Shown here piece after piece: positions 8,855 through 17,475 of a stretch of 64,000 nt of DNA. A program made the position numbers and the translations under genes. This DNA is from Cellulophaga baltica (lineage in GTDB: Bacteria; Bacteroidota; Bacteroidia; Flavobacteriales; Flavobacteriaceae), in the NCBI RefSeq assembly GCF_900102165.1, contig NZ_FNBD01000002.1, positions 186,001 to 250,000 on the forward strand, read 5' to 3'. Every line of letters starts with the position of its first letter. The stretch's first letter is position 1. A model generated the notes under the pieces. It was not told the origin of the DNA. It searched no databases and was given only the letters and a program-made list of their open reading frames with translations.

Positions 8855-11671
8855 TTAAAGCTTAATGATGTAATCTGTTAAGCCCATTTCGTGTGGTAGC
8901 TCCATTTTTTTACGTAATCGGTAGCGTTTTACCTCCACACTTCTTACGGAGATATTTAACAATGGAGCAATTTCTTTGGAAGATAAATTCAATCGAAGAT
9001 AAGCGCACAACCTTAAATCATTAGGGGTTAAATCTGGATGTGTTGTTTTAATCTTTTTCAAGAATTCTTTGTCCGCATTATTAAATGCATCTTCAAAAAA
9101 TTTCCAATCATCCTCATTATTTATATTCCTATCAATAGTTTTAATTACGGAATTTACTTGTTGTGGCGTTTTACTCTCTTGCAATTGTGTTTTAATAGCA
9201 TTTAGAAATTCATTCTTTTTGATAATACTCATTGTAGATATGGCAAGCTCTCTACTTTTATTATCTATTTCTTGATTTAATTTTTCATTTTTAATCTGAA
9301 TAAGCTTCTTTTCTGCTTTAATTTTCTTTCGCTTGAGCTTCTTCTCATTCTCTTTTAAAAGCTGTTCTTGTTGCTTTCTATAATACCTACGATACAACCT
9401 ATGTACAAAATACCCTAAAGCAATAAAAACTAGTACGTATATCAAAATTGCTAAATTGGAGACATACCAAGGCCTTAAAATCTCAAAGGTATAACTCGCT
9501 ATATTTTCACTTAATTCATTACCAACTTTTGCCCTTACTTTAAAGGTATACTCTCCAAAAGGCAGATTTTCAAAAGCAACTTTAGAAGTTTCAGACCAAG
9601 AACTCCATACTTCTGATAAGCCTATTAATTGAAATTGATAATTTACCTCTGTGTATTTTTCGAAACTTGGAACACTATACTCAAAGTATACATTATTAAA
9701 GGTATACTTAAAAGTATGATCAATACTCTTTAAAGAAACCTTTTGTAACGTAATGGAATCGCTATTCTTATTAGCTACATCTGTTAAACCTATATCAAAC
9801 TTCTTAATCCTTAATTTATCAAGATTTAGTGTGATGTATCCATTAGAAATCCCAATTAGATAGGTATTTATTCCTATTTTTTTAATGTTCTCAAAACCTA
9901 ATACCCCCAAACTTCTCCTAAACGAGCTTGGAATTGCTATTTTCTTTACCTCTGGTTGCCCATTAAATTTATTAGCCGCTAAGGCTATAATATTTTTATC
10001 CGTAAAAGCCCATAATAAGTCATCACTGACATCTGGAACTATAATACCAATTAAACGTTCTTCAGCTTCAAATAAAAGATTGGTGAGTAGCGAATCTTTT
10101 TCTAGGTTTTTGTTTTTCTCATTAAAACGTAACACCCCATTATTTGAAGCATGTAAAATAGTTTTTTCATAAGCAACTAAGCTTGCACCTGTACCTAATA
10201 CTGGAGCATCAACCACATTAACAACTTTAGAAAAAGAAGGATCTAGGGTTAGCCTAAAGACTCCTTTGAACTCATGATTAACAAGAATATCTTCACTTTG
10301 GGTAAATTCAAAAAACCGACTAGAAATATCAAATCCTTCAATTTTATTTCTAAATATCCATTGAGAACCTTCTTTTTTAAGAATACTGAGTCCGTTGTAA
10401 TTACCCTGTAACAAAAGTGAATCATTGCCTGGAATTTTTTTTATATCCCAAGCTCCAGGAAAGGTTGCTATTTGTGTCGCCTGGTTACCCGCTACAGTAA
10501 AAGTTCCTGTATTATGACCACAGAAAAGAATACCATCTATTTCTTTTAAAAACCAAACTTGACCGTTTGTATTCGGCACAATCTTAAAATCATCATTCCC
10601 GGATTTCTGTTTATAAAACAATCCTTGATTAGTTCCCAAGTATAGGTGATCTTCATAAATTGCAGCCGTATAAACCACTCCTAATTTCCCGACGGTATCG
10701 ATATATTCTTTGAAAGGAGCGCTAAAATTCAATACACTAATACCGTTATTTAAACCCAACCAAACATTGCCGTCTAGGTCTTCAAAAATAGAAAGTATCG
10801 TATTGTCATTCAATCCTTTTTTCTGATTGATTTTTTCTAATAGTTCTCCAGACTTACTAACATGGTATACTCCATCTGAAATGGTCCCTAAAATAAAGCT
10901 ACCGTTTTTTAATTGAGCGCTACTATATATATTGAGTTCTTGTAACTCTTTACTAATAGACGTATTCCACTTCTCTACCCCACCGCCCTCTTCTAAAAGA
11001 AAAAAACCTTCTTTCTCCGTAAGTACCAAGGTACCAAAAGAAGTATCGAACATGCCAATTATAAAATTAGATTTCAAAATACCATGATCAGATGCTAAAA
11101 GTGTTTTCCCTCCTTCAATTTTATAAAGTCCCTTTCCTGATTTTTGAAAATAGACCCCAGATTTGTTTTTAAAAATTCTGGCCCTGGTACTCTCGGAAGC
11201 GACCACGCTAAAACTTTCCGTTTTCAAATTATAAATATAGATGCGCTGCAAGGACTGGAAGAGAACATAAGCATCTAAGGTTATGATATTCCAAAACTCC
11301 TCATCCTCAATCATGGGTGTCGATAATTTCGGATTCAAAGATTGATAGGTTAAATCTCCAAAATCATCTTTAAACCAAAAACCAAACTCCATGTAACATC
11401 CCGTAAAAATACGATCACCAACAACGTTAACTGCACGTATATGAGAGCCATTGGGTGAAGCATACGTTTTCCAAGACGCTCCATTATATGCTAATAACCC
11501 ATAGTTATTACCTACATAGATATACTTTTCATCTGATTGTGAAATGCTCCAATTTTGATTACCCGCATTGTAAGCTGTAGGAGAAAAATTATGTATGGGA
11601 GGTAATTCTTGCGCAAGACTAATTATGGTAAAAAAGAATATAGTGATGCATTGTATATATCTCAAAAGCAA
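8855..11671 (-). CDS. Membrane-bound sensor regulator: beta-propeller repeats, triple-tyrosine domain, LuxR-type HTH
   Basis: The 938-residue protein starts with a signal peptide (residues 1-20). A long periplasmic region follows with propeller-type repeats (for example ILSIFEDLDGNVWLGLNNGI, the Reg_prop pattern) and then a Y_Y_Y domain near 650-730 (VNYQFQLIGLSEVWSSW, GEYTFKVRA). One transmembrane helix spans about 738-757. A charged coiled coil (about 765-815) leads to a C-terminal helix-turn-helix (about 880-925, TPNDLRLCAYLRLNLSSKEIA, then NISVRSVEVKRYRLRKKM) of the LuxR class. There is no histidine kinase or receiver domain, so signal and DNA binding are in one chain, unlike hybrid two-component PUL regulators. 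It lies directly upstream of susC on the same strand and probably controls the locus in response to an oligosaccharide. Confidence 0.9.
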   Translation of the reverse strand: MLLRYIQCITIFFFTIISLAQELPPIHNFSPTAYNAGNQNWSISQSDEKYIYVGNNYGLLAYNGASWKTYASPNGSHIRAVNVVGDRIFTGCYMEFGFWFKDDFGDLTYQSLNPKLSTPMIEDEEFWNIITLDAYVLFQSLQRIYIYNLKTESFSVVASESTRARIFKNKSGVYFQKSGKGLYKIEGGKTLLASDHGILKSNFIIGMFDTSFGTLVLTEKEGFFLLEEGGGVEKWNTSISKELQELNIYSSAQLKNGSFILGTISDGVYHVSKSGELLEKINQKKGLNDNTILSIFEDLDGNVWLGLNNGISVLNFSAPFKEYIDTVGKLGVVYTAAIYEDHLYLGTNQGLFYKQKSGNDDFKIVPNTNGQVWFLKEIDGILFCGHNTGTFTVAGNQATQIATFPGAWDIKKIPGNDSLLLQGNYNGLSILKKEGSQWIFRNKIEGFDISSRFFEFTQSEDILVNHEFKGVFRLTLDPSFSKVVNVVDAPVLGTGASLVAYEKTILHASNNGVLRFNEKNKNLEKDSLLTNLLFEAEERLIGIIVPDVSDDLLWAFTDKNIIALAANKFNGQPEVKKIAIPSSFRRSLGVLGFENIKKIGINTYLIGISNGYITLNLDKLRIKKFDIGLTDVANKNSDSITLQKVSLKSIDHTFKYTFNNVYFEYSVPSFEKYTEVNYQFQLIGLSEVWSSWSETSKVAFENLPFGEYTFKVRAKVGNELSENIASYTFEILRPWYVSNLAILIYVLVFIALGYFVHRLYRRYYRKQQEQLLKENEKKLKRKKIKAEKKLIQIKNEKLNQEIDNKSRELAISTMSIIKKNEFLNAIKTQLQESKTPQQVNSVIKTIDRNINNEDDWKFFEDAFNNADKEFLKKIKTTHPDLTPNDLRLCAYLRLNLSSKEIAPLLNISVRSVEVKRYRLRKKMELPHEMGLTDYIIKL

Positions 11672-11729
11672 TAATTTAAGTCCTAGCCGTCCTGGAAATT
11701 AAGGATAATGTTCTAATCAAAAAGAGTCC

Positions 11730-12005
11730 TTATACAATTTCTGCACTAAGACCCGCTTGTAATAATTTAGTGCACCGAGGCTTAAGATCCTCATAATCAC
11801 CAGTTTTTACCGTACATTTTCCGTTATGATGCACTATAATCGAACATTGTTCTGCCTGCTCAGGCGTATGATCACAAACCCCTATTAAAGTTTCTATAAC
11901 ATGATCAAAGGTATTTACATCATCATTAAATAAGACAATTTCGTTTTGTCTCTTTGTTTCTTCTTCTAAAAGCAAATCTTCTAAGATCTTTTCCTTCGTA
12001 CTCAT
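11730..12005 (-). CDS. clpS: ATP-dependent Clp protease adaptor ClpS
   Basis: This 91-residue protein matches ClpS: an N-terminal disordered arm, then EIVLFNDDVNTFDHVIETL, the motif that forms the N-degron pocket, and a middle TPEQAEQCSIIVHHNGKC containing the VHHNG segment where ClpS proteins normally have VHxxG. ClpS docks on the N-domain of ClpA/ClpC and delivers proteins with destabilising N-terminal residues to ClpP. The two family-typical acidic Asps in NDD are present. It stands alone, with the next gene 156 bases upstream. Confidence 0.95.
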   Translation of the reverse strand: MSTKEKILEDLLLEEETKRQNEIVLFNDDVNTFDHVIETLIGVCDHTPEQAEQCSIIVHHNGKCTVKTGDYEDLKPRCTKLLQAGLSAEIV

Positions 12006-12095
12006 AGATCTATTTTTGCACTAAGATACAAATTCTAATAAGTCGGCTCTAAAAATTATTTAAAAAATAGCCAATAATCATTCACAGAAAGGTAT

Positions 12096-12128
12096 AAGAA
12101 AAGGTATTCTAATAATTAGAATACCTTT
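12096..12128 (-). terminator. Terminator-like hairpin after the M57 protease gene
   Basis: Arms AAAGGTATTCTAAT (12100-12113) and ATTAGAATACCTTT (12115-12128) are exactly complementary. On the minus strand the stem ends in TTT and TTCTT. It lies 34 bases after the protease stop codon. Confidence 0.65.
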
Positions 12129-12161
12129 AAATTGTAATGTATTTACTTAAGAACTAGTTAA

Positions 12162-13016
12162 TTAATAAAGATAGTTTAATGCTGTAATGTCATTGTTATT
12201 AAACTCACCATCTTCGTTTGAGCTAAAACATGCCAACATAATAGATGTAGGATCATAAGCCTCTGGAGTTCCTGGTACTGGTATTGCACCTACTCCTGCA
12301 GTTCCTTCATTTGTATTTTGTCCACAACTTTGACGACTAAACCAATCTGTATGTCTGAAACCAACAGAATGACCAATCTCGTGTGTTATTACATGCTCAA
12401 TAACATTTACGTCATAATTACTTAAACCGTAAATCTGAACAAATTTATTAGGATTTCCATTACTAGGAAAACCTGCTGAACCTCCAGCACCTGATTCATT
12501 AGGATTTAAATATACCACCATATCTTTATCTTGATAAGATGTACCAAATGTTAATGTAAAACGAATACTTAAATTTAAAGCATTGTAGTTATTAACAGCA
12601 TATTGCAATGCAGTACGTTCTATACTAGATAGGGCGTTTTGTCCTCCCGTGTACCCGATAATTGTTAAAGTTCTTGGGCTAACTAAATTACTGGTATGGT
12701 AATTTTTAGCGCTTTTAATATCAACTTCTGCTAAACTTTTAAATTGCTCTGCAGAAAATAATATATCATTTTCTAATTGAAAACGCTCTTCCATAGAACC
12801 GTCAGGAAGCATAAAGTCTACAACACTAACTTCGTCAACATTATAGTAGTTGTTCTTAAAAACACTCACTACCTCATCGGTAACTAATAGCTTTTCTTGA
12901 TCAACATTCTCTACACTTGCCTCTGGCATTTGAAGATCGTTTTCTTTTTCTTTTTCACATGAGCTAGCCACCACTAAAAGTAGCATAGCAATAATAGTTA
13001 AATCGCGTTTTTTCAT
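12162..13016 (-). CDS. M57 family zinc metalloprotease, lipoprotein
   Basis: The 284-residue protein has a lipobox ending at Cys20 (VVASSC). The catalytic region is HEIGHSVGFRH with zinc ligands His212, His216 and His222 and the general base Glu213, followed by a Met-turn segment containing TSIM at 257-260. This HExxHxxGxxH arrangement is the metzincin pattern and, with the HEIGH core, fits the M57 (dual-action HEIGH) family common in Bacteroidota. The roughly 90 residues between the lipid anchor and the catalytic domain may be a propeptide. The enzyme should act at the cell envelope on peptides or proteins; the substrate is unknown. It appears monocistronic, with a 103-base AT-rich gap upstream and a hairpin downstream. 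Confidence 0.88.
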   Translation of the reverse strand: MKKRDLTIIAMLLLVVASSCEKEKENDLQMPEASVENVDQEKLLVTDEVVSVFKNNYYNVDEVSVVDFMLPDGSMEERFQLENDILFSAEQFKSLAEVDIKSAKNYHTSNLVSPRTLTIIGYTGGQNALSSIERTALQYAVNNYNALNLSIRFTLTFGTSYQDKDMVVYLNPNESGAGGSAGFPSNGNPNKFVQIYGLSNYDVNVIEHVITHEIGHSVGFRHTDWFSRQSCGQNTNEGTAGVGAIPVPGTPEAYDPTSIMLACFSSNEDGEFNNNDITALNYLY

Positions 13017-13119
13017 AATTAAATGTGTTAAATAAGTTTAAAAAATATACAACCATATCTTAAAATAAATACATTACACCGACAATATATGACAAATCAA
13101 CGATAATTTTACTAAAATT

Positions 13120-13962
13120 TTAACATTTTCGATAAACGGCAGCAATCCAATTATTTCTATTCAAATTAGAGACAAATTTTAAGTTATGTTCTTCACATTT
13201 ACTCGTTATTGTCGAAAGGTCTTCGGAATAGAATCCGCTTAGAAATAAGGTGCCACCCACTTCTAAACATTTTGAGTATTCTGGAATATCCCCCAATAAA
13301 ATATTTCTATTAATATTTGCTATAATAAGATCATACTGCTTCTCTTTTAGAAGATTTACATCACCTTCATATACATTTATATGATTACAGTCGTTACGCT
13401 CCACATTTTCTAAGGCATTTAAATAGCACCAATTATCTATATCTATAGCATCAACAGTACGCGCCTCTCTTTTTGCTGCTAGTATAGCTAGAACCCCTGT
13501 ACCGCTCCCCATATCTAACACACGTTTTCCTTTAAAATCTGTGTTTAATATATGTTGCAACATCATGTGAGTAGTTTCATGGTGCCCTGTACCAAAACTC
13601 ATTTTTGGTTCAATTACAATATCATATTCTACTACAGGTTTTTCATGAAATGGCGCACGTACTACACAGCGTTCATCTACTTGAATTGGATTAAAGTTTT
13701 GTTCCCAAGTGGCATTCCAATTTTCTTGTTCAATTTCTTTAAAATCATAAGTAATTTTAAAATTATCATTTTCCAAAATTGACAAATCATTGAGAATACC
13801 CGCTGACCAATCTTCTTTTCTAATGTAAGCCAAAACACCGTCCTCTGTTTCCAAGAAGCTTTCAAAAAGCACTTCGCCTAATTCTGCAATGAGGATATCT
13901 GAAGCCGGATCTATCGGTACTACCTTGAAAGTGTATTCTATATAATTATTTTCTTTTTCCAT
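13120..13962 (-). CDS. prmA: Ribosomal protein L11 methyltransferase
   Basis: The 280-residue protein has the PrmA layout: an N-terminal substrate-recognition domain (residues 1-105, with WNATWEQNFNPI) and a C-terminal Rossmann methyltransferase domain. SAM-binding residues are visible in FGTGHHETTHMM and VLDMGSGTGVLAILAAKREA, with the acidic AIDID strand end and LIIANINRNIL as motif IV. PrmA trimethylates ribosomal protein L11. It follows tpiA on the same strand after a 72-base gap that contains a hairpin, so the two may be partly uncoupled. Confidence 0.95.
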   Translation of the reverse strand: MEKENNYIEYTFKVVPIDPASDILIAELGEVLFESFLETEDGVLAYIRKEDWSAGILNDLSILENDNFKITYDFKEIEQENWNATWEQNFNPIQVDERCVVRAPFHEKPVVEYDIVIEPKMSFGTGHHETTHMMLQHILNTDFKGKRVLDMGSGTGVLAILAAKREARTVDAIDIDNWCYLNALENVERNDCNHINVYEGDVNLLKEKQYDLIIANINRNILLGDIPEYSKCLEVGGTLFLSGFYSEDLSTITSKCEEHNLKFVSNLNRNNWIAAVYRKC

Positions 13963-13973
13963 ATTTTAATAAT

Positions 13974-13999
13974 ATAAAAAGGCATCCTAAAAGAATGCC
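13974..13999 (-). terminator. Hairpin with T-tract between tpiA and prmA
   Basis: On the minus strand GGCATTC and GGATGCC form a seven-pair stem with one G-T pair, followed by TTTTTATA. It lies after the tpiA stop and before the prmA start, so it should end most tpiA transcripts. Confidence 0.6.
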
Positions 14000-14034
14000 C
14001 TTGTGTTTTACGATCTGTTTATGCTGCTTATTAA

Positions 14035-14784
14035 TTAGATTGCTTTGATAATCGCAACAAAATCATCTGCTACTAAAGCCGCTCCACCAATAAGGCCACC
14101 ATCTACATCTGGTTTAGAAAAAATCTCTACAGCATTATTTGGCTTAACACTACCGCCATATAAAATAGACACGTTATTTGCTATTGTTGCATCAAACGAT
14201 TCCGTAATTGTTTTACGAATAAATGCATGCATTTCTTGAGCTTGTTCTGGAGAAGCAGTTTCTCCCGTTCCAATAGCCCACACTGGCTCGTATGCTAAAA
14301 CAATATTTTTCCAAGTACTCGCTTCTAAAGAAAATAATGCATTTTTAAGCTGACTTGCCACAACATTAAAATGATTATCAGATTTACGGTCTTCTAACTC
14401 TTCACCAAAACAAAAAATGATACGCATGTTTTTTGCTAAAGCAGCAACTACTTTCTTTGCTAAAATAGCATCAGTTTCACCAAAATAGGCTCTTCGTTCT
14501 GAATGTCCAATAAGAACTGTATCTACACCTACATTCAACAACATATCTGCAGAAATTTCTCCTGTAAATGCGCCGTTTTCTGCATAATGCATATTTTGCG
14601 CTATAACTTCAATAGTTGAAGATTCTAAACTACGCACTGCACCAACAAGGTTTACAAAAGTTGGAGCAACCATTACCTCTGCTGTAGTATCTGGTAATTT
14701 TGCAGAAAGCTCTGCTAATAATGCTTCTGTTTCCGCACCGTTCTTGTTCATTTTCCAATTCCCTGCAACTATCTTACTTCTCAT
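14035..14784 (-). CDS. tpiA: Triosephosphate isomerase
   Basis: The 249-residue protein is full length for this glycolytic enzyme, which interconverts dihydroxyacetone phosphate and glyceraldehyde 3-phosphate. The substrate lysine is in VAGNWKMN near the N-terminus, the catalytic histidine in LIGHSERRAYFGE, and the catalytic glutamate in LAYEPVWAIGTG, whose end starts the flexible loop. The phosphate-binding ILYGGSVKPNN and GGLIGGAAL close the barrel. It is in a run of minus-strand genes with the DoxX-type membrane protein upstream by 59 bases. Confidence 0.98.
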   Translation of the reverse strand: MRSKIVAGNWKMNKNGAETEALLAELSAKLPDTTAEVMVAPTFVNLVGAVRSLESSTIEVIAQNMHYAENGAFTGEISADMLLNVGVDTVLIGHSERRAYFGETDAILAKKVVAALAKNMRIIFCFGEELEDRKSDNHFNVVASQLKNALFSLEASTWKNIVLAYEPVWAIGTGETASPEQAQEMHAFIRKTITESFDATIANNVSILYGGSVKPNNAVEIFSKPDVDGGLIGGAALVADDFVAIIKAI

Positions 14785-14843
14785 TTTGTTCTATTTTCAA
14801 TTATTTAATGACTAATTATATTCTTTTTATCGCACGCTAAGTA

Positions 14844-15941
14844 TTACTCTAATTCTATTGCATCTAAATCGTTATAATGTACTTTCTGTGTGATGGTTCC
14901 TTTATTTAAAACAAGTACTCCCGGATTTGAACGTACAATAGTTTTTAAGGTAGTTTGATCTGTAAAGTAAAAATCAAAATTTAACTTATATTCTTTAAGC
15001 AATTTGGTGGTATAATCTTCATTAGATGCAGACATTCCAATAACTTTATAACCCGCTTTTACTGCCTTATCAGTAAGCTCCTTTACCTCTTCAAAAGCAC
15101 TGTAGGAACTCTTATTCAGATCATAAGCAATAACGACAACCAGTTTAGGCTCCTGTAATATATCTGAGGCATGATCTACACCATCTTTTTCTATGGTGAA
15201 ATCATGAATTGGAGGCTCATACCCGGCCTGTACTTCTGTAGTTTCTACATCTATAAACTCCCCTTCTACCGTTGGATAATCTCCTTGAGTGACAATTACT
15301 TTTTCTTCTCCATTTACTTTGAACTTCCAAGCATAATCAAATATAGCTTTTGGAGCGTCCTCTGGAACAGACATGCCTTCTTCTATGTTTGCACCAATTT
15401 TATAGGGTCTAAAATCTATCGCTGGTAAATGATTAAGTACATAATAGACGAAAATTACACATGCTGCTAGTGATACCCCTGTAATGATTCTATTGAAACT
15501 AGGACTAAAAATAGGCAGCACATAACGTTTCCCTATAAGTATTATCACGATTAAGATTAGCAGAATAACATCTTTCGTAAAGGATTCCCAAGGAGTTAAT
15601 TTTAAGGCATCTCCAAAACAACCACAATCTGTTACTTTATTAAAATATGCAGAATAAAAGGTTAGAAAAGTAAAACCAATAATCATTGCTAACAAACTGA
15701 ATATGGTAAATCTTTGCCTAAATCCTATAAGCAATAAAACACCTAGTAAGACCTCTACGATTACCACAAAAATGGCAATCTTTAAGGCATGCGGTTCAAA
15801 GAGGGGCATGTTAAGAACTCCAAAGCTAAAATATTCTTCTAGCTTAAATGAAAACCCCACAGGATCATTCAACTTAATAAAACCACTAATTATAAATAAT
15901 ATTCCTACAACTACTCTACTGAAACCAACTAAGTACTTCAT
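14844..15941 (-). CDS. DoxX/MauE-like membrane protein with C-terminal thioredoxin-fold-like domain (BT_3928 type)
   Basis: The 365-residue protein has a four- to five-helix membrane part (residues 1-165) that fits the DoxX/MauE group, with GILFIISGFIKLNDPVGF at the N-terminus and a conserved DCGCFGDALKL loop. The soluble C-terminal part (about 250-355) runs VVVIAYDL, GYKVIGMSASNED, LNFDFYFTD and NPGVLVLNKG, which reads like a redoxin fold, but it has no cysteines, so it cannot do dithiol chemistry by itself. The only close cysteine pair is the CGC in the membrane loop. The protein is widespread in Bacteroidota and of unknown function. It ends 4 bases after the DUF1599 gene starts the operon, so the two are likely cotranscribed. 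Confidence 0.82.
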   Translation of the reverse strand: MKYLVGFSRVVVGILFIISGFIKLNDPVGFSFKLEEYFSFGVLNMPLFEPHALKIAIFVVIVEVLLGVLLLIGFRQRFTIFSLLAMIIGFTFLTFYSAYFNKVTDCGCFGDALKLTPWESFTKDVILLILIVIILIGKRYVLPIFSPSFNRIITGVSLAACVIFVYYVLNHLPAIDFRPYKIGANIEEGMSVPEDAPKAIFDYAWKFKVNGEEKVIVTQGDYPTVEGEFIDVETTEVQAGYEPPIHDFTIEKDGVDHASDILQEPKLVVVIAYDLNKSSYSAFEEVKELTDKAVKAGYKVIGMSASNEDYTTKLLKEYKLNFDFYFTDQTTLKTIVRSNPGVLVLNKGTITQKVHYNDLDAIELE

Positions 15942-15945
15942 GCTA

Positions 15946-16491
15946 CTATTTAGAATTTGATGTTAAGTGTATCATGGCAAATACAGCATAATTCACCATA
16001 TCTTGGTAATTAGCTTCAATACCTTCACTCACTAAAGTTTTTCCTTTATTGTCTTCAATTTGTTTCACGCGTAATAATTTCTGCAAAATTAAATCTGTTA
16101 AGGAGCTAACACGCATTTCTCGCCAAGCTTCTCCATAATCATGATTTTTATTTTCCATCAAGGTTTTTGTTATATTCACATGAGCATCAAATAAAGATAC
16201 CGCTTCTTCAACACTTAAGTCTGGTTGGTCTGCAATTCCCTTTTCAATTTGGATTAATGCCATTATAGAATAATTGATTATTCCTATAAACTCAGATTGT
16301 TCTCCTTCTTCTACCTTTCGCACTTCGTTCTCTTGAAGACTACGGATGCGTTGTGCCTTAATAAAAATCTGATCTGTTAACGATGGCAATCGTAAAATTC
16401 GCCATGCACTACCATAATCTTTCATCTTTTTAGAAAATAAAGCGCGACATATTTCTATTACAGCATCGTATTGTTCTGAGGTTTTCTGCAT
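15946..16491 (-). CDS. DUF1599 domain protein with internal duplication
   Basis: The 181-residue protein consists of two related halves. The first half has KKMKDYGSAWRILRLPSLTD, then FIKAQRIRSL and IINYSIMALIQIE; the second has NKNHDYGEAWREMRVSSLTD, LQKLLRVKQIE and MVNYAVFAMIHL. This repeated DYG.AWR...SLTD pattern is DUF1599. It is small, charged and has no signal peptide, so it is cytoplasmic. The family is conserved in Bacteroidota next to folP and tpiA, but its function is not established. It is divergent from folP, with 106 bases between the two starts, and just upstream of the DoxX-type gene. Confidence 0.85.
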   Translation of the reverse strand: MQKTSEQYDAVIEICRALFSKKMKDYGSAWRILRLPSLTDQIFIKAQRIRSLQENEVRKVEEGEQSEFIGIINYSIMALIQIEKGIADQPDLSVEEAVSLFDAHVNITKTLMENKNHDYGEAWREMRVSSLTDLILQKLLRVKQIEDNKGKTLVSEGIEANYQDMVNYAVFAMIHLTSNSK

Positions 16492-16597
16492 GTATTCTTT
16501 CTAATTTGTGTAAATTTCGTTCAAAATTTTTAATTGTTCAAGTATAGTGGTTTAAACTTGCTGTGCTATGGCAATTCTTGACTAATTCTCAATAAAA

Positions 16598-17431
16598 ATG
16601 ACCATAAATTGTAAGGGAGATCTTATAGATATTACAGATCCAAAAATAATGGGAGTCCTTAACTGTACCCCTGATTCTTTTTATGATGGAGGAAAGTACA
16701 AAAATGAAACTGAAATTATCAATCAAGTACAAAAAATGCTGGTTGATGGAGCTACTTTTATCGATATTGGTGCATATAGTTCTAGACCAGGCGCATTACA
16801 GGTGAATGAAGAAGAAGAATTGAAAAGAATTATTCCTATTGTGACCTTGGTACTTAAAGAATTTCCCGAATGCAAAATCTCTATAGATACGTTTAGAAGT
16901 AAGGTAGCTGAAGCCTGTATCCAAGAAGGAGCTGCCTTAATTAATGATATTTCTGCCGGAAATTTAGATCTTAACATGATGTCGGTGGTGGCAAAACACC
17001 AAGTACCTTATATAATGATGCATATGAAGGGTACTCCTCAAGATATGCAACAAAATACCAATTACACCAATCTACTCACAGATATACTGAGCTATTTTTC
17101 AGAAAAAATAGCTACCGCACATGATAAAAAAATTAACGATCTAATCATAGATCCTGGCTTTGGCTTTTCTAAAACTATAGCGCAAAATTATGAGTTGATG
17201 CAAAAATTAGAATTGCTAAAAAACACAAAAAAACCGCTACTCGTAGGTATTAGTAGAAAATCTATGATTTACAAAATTCTAAAAACAGATGCTAAAAATG
17301 CACTAAACGGAACTACTAGTTTAAACACAATTGCCTTATTAAAGGGGGCCAACATCTTACGGGTTCATGACGTAAAAGAAGCCTCGGAATGCATTGCTAT
17401 AGTACAGCAATTAAAGTATATAAATACCTAG
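16598..17431 (+). CDS. folP: Dihydropteroate synthase
   Basis: The 277-residue TIM-barrel enzyme joins p-aminobenzoate to dihydropterin pyrophosphate in folate synthesis. Signatures are MGVLNCTPDSFYDGG near the N-terminus, DIGAYSSRPGA (the sulfonamide-binding loop, with GA where many enzymes have GE), ISIDTFRS, LINDISAG, DPGFGFSKT and LLVGISRKSMI. The end, LRVHDVKEA, is the usual last helix. It leads into cdaA after 44 bases on the same strand; this neighbourhood is common in Bacteroidota. Confidence 0.97.
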   Translation: MTINCKGDLIDITDPKIMGVLNCTPDSFYDGGKYKNETEIINQVQKMLVDGATFIDIGAYSSRPGALQVNEEEELKRIIPIVTLVLKEFPECKISIDTFRSKVAEACIQEGAALINDISAGNLDLNMMSVVAKHQVPYIMMHMKGTPQDMQQNTNYTNLLTDILSYFSEKIATAHDKKINDLIIDPGFGFSKTIAQNYELMQKLELLKNTKKPLLVGISRKSMIYKILKTDAKNALNGTTSLNTIALLKGANILRVHDVKEASECIAIVQQLKYINT

Positions 17432-17475
17432 ATTTTGTTCATCAATTTTTCCTAATTTTACAAAAACCCTTACAC

